Positions 8,256-17,075 of a stretch of 35,668 bases of DNA are shown piece by piece. Origin of the DNA: Anaeromyxobacter sp. RBG_16_69_14. GTDB taxonomy: Bacteria > Myxococcota > Myxococcia > Myxococcales > Anaeromyxobacteraceae. A program made the position numbers and the translations under genes. A model generated the notes under the pieces. It was not told the origin of the DNA and ran no database searches. It saw nothing but the letters and a program-made list of their open reading frames with translations. Numbering within the stretch: position 1 is the first letter of the stretch; every line of letters begins with the position of its first letter. Where the stretch lies: positions 107,537 through 143,204 of the forward strand of contig MEMX01000122.1 of the NCBI GenBank assembly GCA_001768075.1, written 5' to 3'.

Positions 8256-10358
8256 TCAGGGCGAGGTGAAGTTCGCCGTCACGGAGTGATCGGCGGTCAT
8301 CGTCACGGTGCAGGTCTCGGTGCCGCTGCAGTCGTCCGACCAGCCACTGAACGAGTATCCGTCGGCTGGCGTGGCGGTGATCGTGATCGGTGTCGTGCTG
8401 GGCCTGTAGTGCGTGAAGCAGGGGGATCCGTCGCAAGAGACGCTCCCGGAGCCGGACGGGCTGACTCTCGTCGACAGCGTGTAGCTGTTGGCCGTGAAGT
8501 TCGCCGTCACGGAGTGATCGGCGGTCATCGTCACGGTGCAGGTCTCGGTGCCGCTGCAGTCGCCCGACCAGCCGCTGAACGAATATCCCTCGGCTGGCGT
8601 GGCAGTGATCGTGATCGGCGTCGTGCTGTATACGTAGCTCGTCTCGCAATCGGCTCCGTCGCAAGAGACGCTCCCGGAGCCGGACGGGGTGATCGTCGTC
8701 GAGAGACTGTACGTGCTTGCCGCGCAGGACACGCTCGCGGTGACGTTGGCGGTGCCGATCGTTCCGGCGCCGTTCGAGACGGAGCAAGTTTGGCTGGCGG
8801 GTTGCTGGCCGACCGTCACCTCGTAGCTCGCGCCGCTCGCCACGGCAGTCGGGAAACCGACCGTGCCGTTCCTGCTCACCGCAAGGGAATCGTCGCCGTT
8901 GTGCAGCACGAGCCCCGTTCCCGTGAGCCCCGTGACCGTGGCTCCTACCGTGTAGGTCACGACGAGTGCGCCTGAATCGACCTGGGCGGCGCTCACGACC
9001 TGCTGGCTGTTGGCGTCGTTGCCGCGGGCGCCGGCGGAAAAGGTCCCGCCCGCTGACGCACCGATCGTATAGACCCAGTTGAAGGTGCGTGACTCGCCGC
9101 CAGGCACGTCCTGGCTCGTCGGGGCCGTCCCAGGCGTGACGCCGGCGGGAGCGGAGACGATGGAGGCGGTGACCCCCGTCGCGGTTGCGCCGCCGGTGTT
9201 GCGGACGATCATCGACGCGGTGACGGTGTTGCTCTGGTTGCCGGCCACCGTGGCCGGGGAGATGCGGAGCGTTGCCGCGAGCGCTGCCGGAGTCTGCAAG
9301 GTCACGTTCGCCTGCGCCGTGGAGACGGTGATCTGCTCTCCGGTGGCGGAGTCGGTCCCGCTGGCGCTCGCCGTGAAAGCGGCCGTCCCTGCTCCGGCGG
9401 CGCTGTAGGTCCACCGGAAGGTGCCCGAGCTGCCGCCAGCCAGGCTCGCCGCAGCAGGCTCGCCGACCAGGGTCACCGGACCGGAGGCCGTGATGGCCGG
9501 TGTGACGCGGGCGGTGTCCGTGGCGTGGTTCGTCACCTCGAGCGCGACGGTGACGACCTGGCCGACGCTCGCTCGCGCGGGCGTCGCGACGCTGGTGCAG
9601 GAGAGGAAGGAGCGGGGATTGAGGAGCACCTCGTTCGTGCTCACGGGCTGCGTCGCCACCGGCTGGCTGGTGTCGGCTGCGGTACCGCCAGCTTCGACGG
9701 TGAAGACGCCGCCGCCCATGGCGCTCGCAGTGTAGGTCCAGGTGAAGGTTCGGGCCTCGCCGGCCGGCACCTCTTGGGGACCTGGCCCCGCGGCCGGTGC
9801 GGTGAGCCCGGCGGGTGCCGAGGTGACGGACGCCGTGACGCCCTTCGCTGTGGCGAGGCCGCGATTCTCGACCGATGCGGTGACGGTCACGGACTCCCCC
9901 ACCACGACGGTGGACGGTGCCGCGACAGCGCTGGTGATGACGAGCGCCGCCGTCTCTACCGGGCAGGGCGCGTCGCTCGCCTGGAACGCCTCTTCCTTGG
10001 TGACCGGGCCCCCGAGTGGCCCCTGGAGCATGAGCGGGTACCTGCCGGCGGCCATGGGGGGGACGACCGCGGCCAGGGTCCGACGATCGACCCACTTCAC
10101 GTCCGTGAGCTCCGAGGTGCCCATCCACGCGCGGTACGCGATCCGGACCGGGCTGCCGTTCGAGTCCACGACCGAGACCAGGGGTTTCTCGGGCATGTTG
10201 CCCGTCACGGTCAGCTGGGTGCTGTCCGCGCTGCTGCCGCAGGATGGGGCGACCTCGTCGATACGAACCGTGAGATCATCCTCTCCGCTCGACCCGCCAC
10301 AGGCACCGACTGCGCAAAGCGCCGCGCAAAGGGCCGCGACATGGGCCGGCGATGCCAT
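8256..10358 (-). CDS. Lipoprotein with CARDB/DUF11-like domains and C-terminal InlB B-type repeats
   Basis: Start MASPAHVAALCAALCAVGACGG (lipobox); repeated TVTASVxNxGxATAxGV... modules; two copies of ITITATPAxGYSFSGWSxDCSGTETCTVTMTADHSVTANF. Confidence 0.75.
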   Translation of the reverse strand: MASPAHVAALCAALCAVGACGGSSGEDDLTVRIDEVAPSCGSSADSTQLTVTGNMPEKPLVSVVDSNGSPVRIAYRAWMGTSELTDVKWVDRRTLAAVVPPMAAGRYPLMLQGPLGGPVTKEEAFQASDAPCPVETAALVITSAVAAPSTVVVGESVTVTASVENRGLATAKGVTASVTSAPAGLTAPAAGPGPQEVPAGEARTFTWTYTASAMGGGVFTVEAGGTAADTSQPVATQPVSTNEVLLNPRSFLSCTSVATPARASVGQVVTVALEVTNHATDTARVTPAITASGPVTLVGEPAAASLAGGSSGTFRWTYSAAGAGTAAFTASASGTDSATGEQITVSTAQANVTLQTPAALAATLRISPATVAGNQSNTVTASMIVRNTGGATATGVTASIVSAPAGVTPGTAPTSQDVPGGESRTFNWVYTIGASAGGTFSAGARGNDANSQQVVSAAQVDSGALVVTYTVGATVTGLTGTGLVLHNGDDSLAVSRNGTVGFPTAVASGASYEVTVGQQPASQTCSVSNGAGTIGTANVTASVSCAASTYSLSTTITPSGSGSVSCDGADCETSYVYSTTPITITATPAEGYSFSGWSGDCSGTETCTVTMTADHSVTANFTANSYTLSTRVSPSGSGSVSCDGSPCFTHYRPSTTPITITATPADGYSFSGWSDDCSGTETCTVTMTADHSVTANFTSP
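8264..8718 (-). repeat. Tandem ~228-bp coding repeat (two 76-aa units)
   Basis: Near-identical DNA: gtgaagttcgccgtcacggagtgatcggcggtcatcgtcacggtgcaggtctcggtgccgctgcagtcg occurs twice, 228 bp apart. Confidence 0.85.
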
Positions 10359-10719
10359 CGGGACGCAAGCAGCTCGCACGGCGGGCCCCTTTCCACGGTC
10401 CCGAGGCGGTGTTCCGACGCGGCGACGTGGCTGTGTCGCGAACCTATCCCCCTTACGACACGCGGGATTCACGCGTCGCCAGCGCGAGCATCTCGCACAG
10501 ATTCACCCGCCGCACGGCAAGCTACATGGACGAGTCGGACCATGAGCGAGTACTGCGCTGCACCATGACTGCGCTCGACCAATGCCAGGTTACGCCCTTG
10601 CGCACGACCAGGCGGCTCGCCTTTAGGGGTCCCTCCTGTTCGCGATCCCGACCTCGGCGCCCGGCTCGGCGAGGGCATCGTGTGCGTCGCGATGGCACCA
10701 GACCAACCGGTCTCCGCTG

Positions 10720-10935
10720 TTACTCCTCGCCCGCGCGGACGCCGTCCAGTCGGTCGCCGGGCTGCGCCACGCGGTCCAGATCCCGGCGCAACTCGGCGAT
10801 CTCCGCCTTCAGTTCGGCGCGGGTGGCGCGCAGCTCCGCGCGCACGTCCTCGAACGTGTAGCGGATCTCCTCCGCCGAGAGCCCCAGCACCCGCCGCTCC
10901 AGCGCGGTGAGAGCGCGCGCCAGGAGGCGCCTCAC
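10720..10935 (-). CDS. Small coiled-coil hypothetical protein, translationally coupled to the peroxiredoxin
   Basis: GTG start overlaps the peroxiredoxin TGA (GTGA); VRRLLARALTALERRVLGLSAEEIRYTFEDVRAELRATRAELKAEIAELRRDLDRV, heptad-rich. Confidence 0.55.
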   Translation of the reverse strand: MRRLLARALTALERRVLGLSAEEIRYTFEDVRAELRATRAELKAEIAELRRDLDRVAQPGDRLDGVRAGEE

Positions 10936-11426
10936 GAGCCCGCCGGGTGAATGGGGCAGGCGCTGATCGCCGCCGACGGATCGACCGCGGCGCTGCCGGT
11001 GACGACCTCCTTCACGATGCCGTCCTCGCCCACGACGATGTTCGCGCGGCTCGCCAGGCCGATCACCGGCATGAGCCCGGCGTACTGCCTCGCGACCTTT
11101 CCGCCCGGATCCGACAAGAGCGGGAACGGCGCCTTGGTCTCCGCCTTGAACCGCTTCAACGTGTCCTGGTCGTCCACCGAGATGCCCACCACCTGCCCAC
11201 CCTTCTCCTCGACGCTGGCGTACCGGTCCCGGTACGCTTTGGTCTGTCTCGTTCAACCCGACGTGAATGCCTTTGGAAAGAAGAACAGGATCGCCGGTCC
11301 CTTCTCCAGCATCGTGGAGAGGGTTACCTGGCGCCCCTCGGTGTCGTCGAGCGTGAAGTCGGGCGCCTTGTCGCCGACCTTGATGGACGACGCGCCGAGT
11401 AGCGCAGCGAGCAGCGGGATGGGCAT
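10932..11426 (-). CDS. Peroxiredoxin (AhpC/TSA, BCP-like), candidate selenoprotein with Sec at an in-frame TGA (11253-11255)
   Basis: Single frame: [117 protein letters not shown]...; the TGA is in frame with both ATG 11426 and the downstream ORF; PxxxTxxC motif reads PKAFTSG(TGA); GAGGAGG upstream of the ATG. Confidence 0.82.
11218..11237 (-). promoter_or_regulatory. Candidate bacterial SECIS hairpin downstream of the Sec TGA
   Basis: RNA-sense GCGUACCGGGACCGGUACGC: perfect complementarity (e.g. 7-bp stem with GGGACC loop), starting 15 nt after the UGA. Confidence 0.6.
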
Positions 11427-11492
11427 GGTGATCCCTCCTCGGGTGGTCTAGCGCTGCGCGAGCCCGGGCGCCAGCCCAGAGACCGTTTCCCC

Positions 11493-11903
11493 TCAGGCCC
11501 GCAGGCGCTCGTAGCGTGCCGCGAGCACCGCCAGGTCGTCCCGGTGCCACAGGCCCACCTGGTCAGGAAGCTCCCCCATCGGACGCAGTGAGAAGCCGGT
11601 CACCGGGGGTGCCGGGGCGGGCTCGCCGCCGAGCGCTCCCGCCACCACCAGTCCGAGGTGCCAGGCGTCGCCAACCCGCTGGGGGCGCGCTCCGACGAGA
11701 ACCGCGTCCTCGAGGTCAAGCCCCACCTGCTCCTTGATCGCGCGCACGGCCACCTCCGACGGCGACTCGCCATCACCCAGTGCGGCGCAGGGCAACCACC
11801 AGCGCCCGAGGGCGGCCTGACCGAAGAACCCGCCCAGCACCTCCGCCACGAGCAGACGGCGGGCCTCGAGCAGGATCCCGAGCGCGTCGACACGGACGAT
11901 CAC
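11493..11903 (-). CDS. NUDIX-like protein with degenerate Nudix box
   Basis: RWWLPCAALGDGESPSEVAVRAIKEQVGLDLEDAVLVGARP aligns with the GX5EX7REUXEEXGU region but as A..E..RAIKEQVGL. Confidence 0.65.
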   Translation of the reverse strand: MIVRVDALGILLEARRLLVAEVLGGFFGQAALGRWWLPCAALGDGESPSEVAVRAIKEQVGLDLEDAVLVGARPQRVGDAWHLGLVVAGALGGEPAPAPPVTGFSLRPMGELPDQVGLWHRDDLAVLAARYERLRA

Positions 11904-12063
11904 GTTGCCTCTCCGCTACCCATCGATGTCACCCATGATCCAGATTAGCCCCAGGCGTTCACCACCCCATCCAAGCGCACGTCGAAGCGGGTGGCAAGGG
12001 ATGTAAGGTTCTACCTTCGGCGGGGACAAGCCCCCGCCCAACATCTACCAGGAGGGAAACCTC

Positions 12064-13092
12064 ATGAAGGCGATCGCGATCCGGATGCACGGCGGCCTCG
12101 ACGTCCTGCGCCTCGAGGACCTTCCCGATCCCGAGGCGAGCGCTGGCCGCGTGGTGGTGCGCGTGAAGGCGGTGGCGCTGAACCACCTCGACATCTTCGT
12201 GCGGGAAGGCTGGGCGGGGCTCAAGCTCGCCTTTCCGCACGTGCTCGGCGCCGACGTGGCGGGCGTGGTGGAAGCGATCGGTCCCGGGGTGAAAGGGGTC
12301 GCGCCTGGCGACGAGGTGGTGGTGAACCCCGGCGTCTCGTGCGGTCGTTGCAGGGCGTGCCTCTCCGGCGACGACGTCATGTGCCGCGAGTACTCCATCC
12401 TGGGAGAGCACGTCTCGGGCGGCTACGCGCAGAAGGTGGGCGTGCCCTCCCAGAACGTGGTCCCGAAGCCGAAGAACCTCTCCTTCGACGAGGCCGCGTG
12501 CGTACCGCTCGTCTTCCTCACCGCCTGGCACGCGCTCGTCGCGCGCGCGGGTCTGCGCGCCGGGGAGACCGTCCTCGTGCACGCCGCGGGGTCGGGGGTT
12601 GGTAGCGCCGGGATCCAGATCGCGAAGCTGCTCGGCGCGACCGTGATCGCCACCGCCGGCAGCGACGCCAAGTGCGAGCGCGCGCGGCGGCTCGGCGCGG
12701 ATCACGCGGTGAACTACTCGAGGCAGGACTTCCTCACCGAGGTGCGCCGCATCACCGGCAAGCGCGGGGTGGACGTCCTCTTCGAGCACGTCGGCAAGGC
12801 GACCTGGGAGAAGTCACTCCTCGCGCTCGCCCGCGGTGGGCGACTCGTCACGGTCGGGGCGACCACCGGCTACGATCCCCCGACCGATCTGAGACACGTG
12901 TTCTACCGGAGCCTCTCCATCCTCGGGTCCACGATGGGTTCCAAGGGCGAGCTCTTCGACGTGCTCGCGCTGGTCGAGCAGGGTAAGCTCAAGCCCGTGC
13001 TCGATCGGGTGCTCCCATTGGCCGAGGCGGGTGCCGCGCAGAAGCTGCTGGAGGATCGCGCCCAGTTCGGCAAGATCGTGCTGAACCCGTGA
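12064..13092 (+). CDS. Zinc-type alcohol dehydrogenase / quinone oxidoreductase (MDR family)
   Basis: MKAIAIRMHGGLDVLRLEDLPDPEA...VLGADVAGVVEAIGPGVKGVAPGDEVVVNPGVSCGRCRACLSGDDVMC...VHAAGSGVGSAGIQIAKLLGATVIATAGSDAKCE; SD-like ggagg upstream. Confidence 0.93.
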   Translation: MKAIAIRMHGGLDVLRLEDLPDPEASAGRVVVRVKAVALNHLDIFVREGWAGLKLAFPHVLGADVAGVVEAIGPGVKGVAPGDEVVVNPGVSCGRCRACLSGDDVMCREYSILGEHVSGGYAQKVGVPSQNVVPKPKNLSFDEAACVPLVFLTAWHALVARAGLRAGETVLVHAAGSGVGSAGIQIAKLLGATVIATAGSDAKCERARRLGADHAVNYSRQDFLTEVRRITGKRGVDVLFEHVGKATWEKSLLALARGGRLVTVGATTGYDPPTDLRHVFYRSLSILGSTMGSKGELFDVLALVEQGKLKPVLDRVLPLAEAGAAQKLLEDRAQFGKIVLNP

Positions 13093-13172
13093 AGAAAGAC
13101 CGGCTGGCGTCCGTCCCGAACCCCGTGACTCACCGGAGGCCCCTCTCCATGTCGCTCCCCAAGTCGCTCTCC

Positions 13173-13583
13173 ATGAACCGATTCCTCGCGCTGGTTCCCG
13201 TTGCCGTCCTCCTCCTCGCCGGGTGCGGCGGTGACACGTGTAGCTCGAGCGCCGCAGAGGCCGAGCTGCTCCCATCGAGCTGTACGCTCGCCCCAAACAC
13301 CACCGCCACCATCCAGGTCCAGCTCTGCGCCAAGTGCAGCGACTCGAGCCCGGCATGCACGGGCGAGTTCGTGAACGACCAGATCGAGCTCGACCCCACC
13401 TTCCAGCAGTGCCAGGCCAACGCCGGTTGCGCCGAGACCGGGTGCGCCATCAGCAACTCGCTGGTGACCTGCAGCGTGACGACCCCCGCCAGCGAAGGAC
13501 CCGTCACCGTGGTCGCCGGCTCCACCCTGCTGACTGGAACCGTGAACATTGCTGAGAGCGGTGGTACGAGCTGCACGCTGTAG
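13173..13583 (+). CDS. Cys-rich lipoprotein, hypothetical
   Basis: MNRFLALVPVAVLLLAGCGGDTCSSSAAEAELLPSSCTLAPNTTATIQVQLCAKC... lipobox LLAGC. Confidence 0.65.
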   Translation: MNRFLALVPVAVLLLAGCGGDTCSSSAAEAELLPSSCTLAPNTTATIQVQLCAKCSDSSPACTGEFVNDQIELDPTFQQCQANAGCAETGCAISNSLVTCSVTTPASEGPVTVVAGSTLLTGTVNIAESGGTSCTL

Positions 13584-13731
13584 CTCCCGGCGATCGGCCG
13601 CCGCGAGCGCCCAGGAAGAAGGCCTCCAGAGCGCTCACCAGACGGTCCGCACGAAGGCCGCTCGCGGGGGGGAGCGCGTCCCTGGTTCCCAGCAGTGGGG
13701 CCCGGCGGCCGGAGCTGCGCTCCCGTGGCGA

Positions 13732-14661
13732 TCAGGCGTACCTGACGCCGCGCCTCATCTCGCGCAGCCGTCGCACGCGCTCCTCGACGGGCGGGTGGGT
13801 CGAGAAGAGGCTCAGCATCTTGCCGCCGACGCCAGACAAGGGGTTCACGATGAACAGGTGAGCGGTGGCGGGGCCGCCGTACTGGTAGGGCAGGGCCTCG
13901 TTGCCGCGCTCGAGCGCGAGTAGCGCCTCGGCGAGGGGCTCGGGATCGCCCACGAGCTCGGCGCCACCCGCGTCGGCGGCGAACTCGCGCGAGCGCGAGA
14001 CCGCGAGCTGCACCACGAGCGCGATGAGCGGCGCCAGGATGGCCCAGGCGAGCATCTCGATCACGCTGCCACCGCGGTCGTCGTCGCGTCGCGAGAAGCC
14101 ACCCAGCATGGCGCCCCACTGGATGGCATGGCCGAGCGAGCTGATGAGGCCGGCCACGGCGGCTGCGATCGTGGAGATGAGGATGTCACGGTTGCGCACG
14201 TGGGTGAGCTCGTGCGCGAGCACGCCCTCGAGCTGGCGTGGGTCGAGGATGCGCAGGATCCCCTGCGTCACGGCGACCGCCGCGTGCGAGGGGTTGCGGC
14301 CGGTCGCGAAGGCGTTGGGCGTCTCGGATGGGATGACGTAGACGCGAGGCATGGGCAGCCCGGCCTTCCGGGCGAGCCGCTCGACGATGTCGTAGACTTG
14401 GGGCAGCTGCTCGCGCGAGACCTCCTGCGCGCGGTGCATCATGAGCGCGATGCGGTCGGAGAACCAGTACGAGGCGAAGTTGAAGACGAGGCCGATGCTG
14501 CCAAAGAGCAGCATGCCCTGGTGGCCGCCCCAGACGCTGCCGCCGATCGCCAGCACGGCGATGAGGAAGGCCATCAGCATGCTGGTCTTGATGTAGTTGC
14601 GGCCCACACCAGGATTGCCGCGGGGCATGCCACGTACGGGTGCGGATTCTGACCAAGCCAT
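13732..14661 (-). CDS. htpX: Zinc metalloprotease HtpX
   Basis: VLAHELTHVRNRDILISTIAAAVAGLISSLG (HExxH), four-TM architecture, PMPRVYVIPSETPNAFATGRNPSHAAVAVTQGIL. Confidence 0.93.
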   Translation of the reverse strand: MAWSESAPVRGMPRGNPGVGRNYIKTSMLMAFLIAVLAIGGSVWGGHQGMLLFGSIGLVFNFASYWFSDRIALMMHRAQEVSREQLPQVYDIVERLARKAGLPMPRVYVIPSETPNAFATGRNPSHAAVAVTQGILRILDPRQLEGVLAHELTHVRNRDILISTIAAAVAGLISSLGHAIQWGAMLGGFSRRDDDRGGSVIEMLAWAILAPLIALVVQLAVSRSREFAADAGGAELVGDPEPLAEALLALERGNEALPYQYGGPATAHLFIVNPLSGVGGKMLSLFSTHPPVEERVRRLREMRRGVRYA

Positions 14662-14927
14662 GCAGGCAACATAGCCAGCCGCGCATCTCCGTCAAACGGT
14701 TTGTCCCCTGAGCCCCGCCCGCCCCGCTGCCCCTTGCGGGCGGGAATGCGCCCTGATCTCTGCCCGTTATCTGGCCTCTCGCGCCCTGCGGCAGTGACCA
14801 GCCCTGCGCCGCGGAGCCGAGAACGCGGGACAAGCCCGTGCTCGACGCATGGCGGGCTGCGGCGTTTCTCGCAACGCCCTGGTTCCCGTGCTAAGGCGAG
14901 GGCGGCGATATCGTTGGAGGAGCGTGG

Positions 14928-17072
14928 ATGGCAGCGAAGGTCAAGGGAGCCAGGGACGACGCGGCGACCGAGAAGGTCGAGAAGCGCCGCGTCGTGGCGC
15001 AGATCGAGCTCGTCATGACGGGTGACGCCAGGACCACCGCCCGTCCAAGGCGCGCCGCGTCCGCCGCGGCAGAGGACCCGGCAACGGACTCCGAGCCCGT
15101 TCCGGTTTCCGCGCCGGTGCAGGCGGGCGCGCCGGCGTCCGGCCCGCCGAAGTCCCCCACGCGCCGCGCCACCGCCGAGCAGATGGCGCAGAAGCAGCGC
15201 GAGATCTCCATCTCGGAGTTCTTCACCAAGAACCGACACCTGCTCGGCTTCGACAACCCCTCGAAGGCGCTCCTCACCACGATCAAGGAGGCCGTCGACA
15301 ACTCCCTCGACGCCTGCGAGGAGGCGGGCATCCTCCCCGAGATCACGGTCGAGGTGCGTGACCTCGCGTGGGAGTCGTCCCTGGCCGGCGATCTCACCAA
15401 GGGGGAAGGGCGCTTCGTGGTGGTGGTGGAGGACAACGGGCCCGGCATCGTGAAGGCGCAGGTGCCGAAGATCTTCGGCAAGCTCCTCTATGGCTCGAAG
15501 TTCCACCGCCTCAAGCAGTCGCGCGGCCAGCAGGGCATCGGCATCAGCGCGGCGGCCATGTACGGGCAGCTCACCACCGGCAGTCCCATCCGCGTGACGA
15601 GCCGCACCGGGAAGGGAAAGCCGGCCCACCTCTTCGAGATCCAGATCGACACGCGCAAGAACAACCCCGTGGTCAGTCGCGACGACGAGCTTGCGGAGTG
15701 GCATCAGGAGCACGGCACGCGGGTCGAGCTCGAGATCGTGGCCAACTGGCAGCAGGGCCAGCGCTTCGTGAACCGCTACGTCGAGCACACCGCCCTCGCC
15801 AACCCGCACGCCACGCTCCACTACCAGCGCCCGAGGCAGGAGAAGCTCACCTTTCCCCGCGCGACCTCCGAGCTGCCCAAGGAGGCGCTCGAGATCAAGC
15901 CGCACCCCCATGGCGTGGAGCTGGGCGCGCTCATGCTCATGGCGGCGGAGTCGAAGAGCCACGACGTGAAGGGTTTTCTGCAGACCGCTTACTCGCGCAT
16001 GTCGCCGGCCGTCGCCGATGAAATCCTGGAACGGGCGGCCTTCAAGGGCCGTGTACGCCCGCGTAACCTGGCCGAGGACCGCGCCCTGGCGGAGAAGCTG
16101 CAGAAGGCCATCGGTGACACCAAGATCATGGCTCCGCCCACGAACTGCCTGTCGCCCATCGGCGACGAGCTGATGAAGAAGGGCCTGGTGAGCTTCCTCG
16201 GCGTCATCGAGACCGAGGCCCCTGAGGAGGAGGAGCAGCTCGACCTCGACCACGCCGGGAAGAAGAAGACCTCGAGGAAGGAGAAGGAGGCCAAGGCCGA
16301 GGCGCCGGAGGTGCCGGACGCGTCACCGGAGGAAGGGGTCGAGAAGATCAAGGGCCACAATTACTTCATCTCCACCGTCACCCGTCCACCCAAGGTGTAT
16401 CGCGGAAACCCCTTCCAGGTGGAGGTGGGCCTCGCCTACGGCGGCTCCTGGCCGGCCGACAAGCCCATCGAGCTCTTCCGCTTCGCGAACCGTGTCCCGC
16501 TCCTCTTCCAGCGGGGCGCCTGCGGTGTCACGGACGCGATCGTCAAGACCGACTGGCGGAACTACCTCCTCTCGCAGCCGAAGGGCTCGCTGCCGGTCGG
16601 CCCCATGGCCCTCCTCGTCCACATCGCCTCGGTGTGGGTGCCCTTCACGAGCGAGTCGAAGGAGGCTGTGGCGCACTATCCGGAGATCATCCGCGAGATC
16701 CAGCTCGCTGCGCAGGAGTGTGGACGCAAGCTGGCCGGCCACATCCGCAAGAAGCAGCACGCCGACTACCAGGCGCAGCGCCGCGGCATCTTCGAGCTCT
16801 ACATCGAGGAGGTGGCGCAGGCCCTGGGTAAGATCACCGGCAAGAGTCCGCAGCCCATCAAGCGCGAGTTCATGCGCGTCGCCGAGAAGGTCACCGAGGC
16901 GGAAGCCGAGAAGATCGGCGGCGCGGAAGCCGAAAAAGTCGGCGGTGCGGAGGCCGAGCGGGTCAGCGACGCCGATCTGGAAGAGCAGGACAAGGAGCCG
17001 TCGGCCGCTCCCGAGGAGGGCAAGAAGCCCACCCGGCGGCGCAAGCGGCGATCGGAAGCGGAGGGGGAGTAG
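14928..17072 (+). CDS. top6B: DNA topoisomerase VI subunit B (GHKL ATPase)
   Basis: EFFTKNRHLLGFDNPSKALLTTIKEAVDNSLDACEEAGILP...VVVEDNGPGIVKAQVPKIFGKLLYGSKFHRLKQSRGQQGIGISAAAMYGQLTTG. Confidence 0.95.
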   Translation: MAAKVKGARDDAATEKVEKRRVVAQIELVMTGDARTTARPRRAASAAAEDPATDSEPVPVSAPVQAGAPASGPPKSPTRRATAEQMAQKQREISISEFFTKNRHLLGFDNPSKALLTTIKEAVDNSLDACEEAGILPEITVEVRDLAWESSLAGDLTKGEGRFVVVVEDNGPGIVKAQVPKIFGKLLYGSKFHRLKQSRGQQGIGISAAAMYGQLTTGSPIRVTSRTGKGKPAHLFEIQIDTRKNNPVVSRDDELAEWHQEHGTRVELEIVANWQQGQRFVNRYVEHTALANPHATLHYQRPRQEKLTFPRATSELPKEALEIKPHPHGVELGALMLMAAESKSHDVKGFLQTAYSRMSPAVADEILERAAFKGRVRPRNLAEDRALAEKLQKAIGDTKIMAPPTNCLSPIGDELMKKGLVSFLGVIETEAPEEEEQLDLDHAGKKKTSRKEKEAKAEAPEVPDASPEEGVEKIKGHNYFISTVTRPPKVYRGNPFQVEVGLAYGGSWPADKPIELFRFANRVPLLFQRGACGVTDAIVKTDWRNYLLSQPKGSLPVGPMALLVHIASVWVPFTSESKEAVAHYPEIIREIQLAAQECGRKLAGHIRKKQHADYQAQRRGIFELYIEEVAQALGKITGKSPQPIKREFMRVAEKVTEAEAEKIGGAEAEKVGGAEAERVSDADLEEQDKEPSAAPEEGKKPTRRRKRRSEAEGE
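16899..16970 (+). repeat. 24-bp coding tandem repeat x3 in the Top6B C-terminal tail
   Basis: AEAEKIGG/AEAEKVGG/AEAERVSD encoded by gcggaagccgagaagatcggcggc-like units. Confidence 0.8.
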
Positions 17073-17075
17073 GCC

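Noticed and set aside
8242-10128. 628-aa minus-strand ORF overlapping the repeat lipoprotein
   Set aside because: Alternative frame of the lipoprotein; composition is non-protein-like and no signal peptide is present.
10932-11426. Reading the peroxiredoxin as a simple nonsense pseudogene
   Set aside because: The frame is otherwise intact on both sides, the stop is TGA exactly at the catalytic Cys, and a hairpin sits at SECIS distance; Sec is the better explanation pending a check for sel genes.
14574-16253. 559-aa minus-strand ORF opposite top6B
   Set aside because: Antisense shadow of a strongly recognised Top6B CDS.
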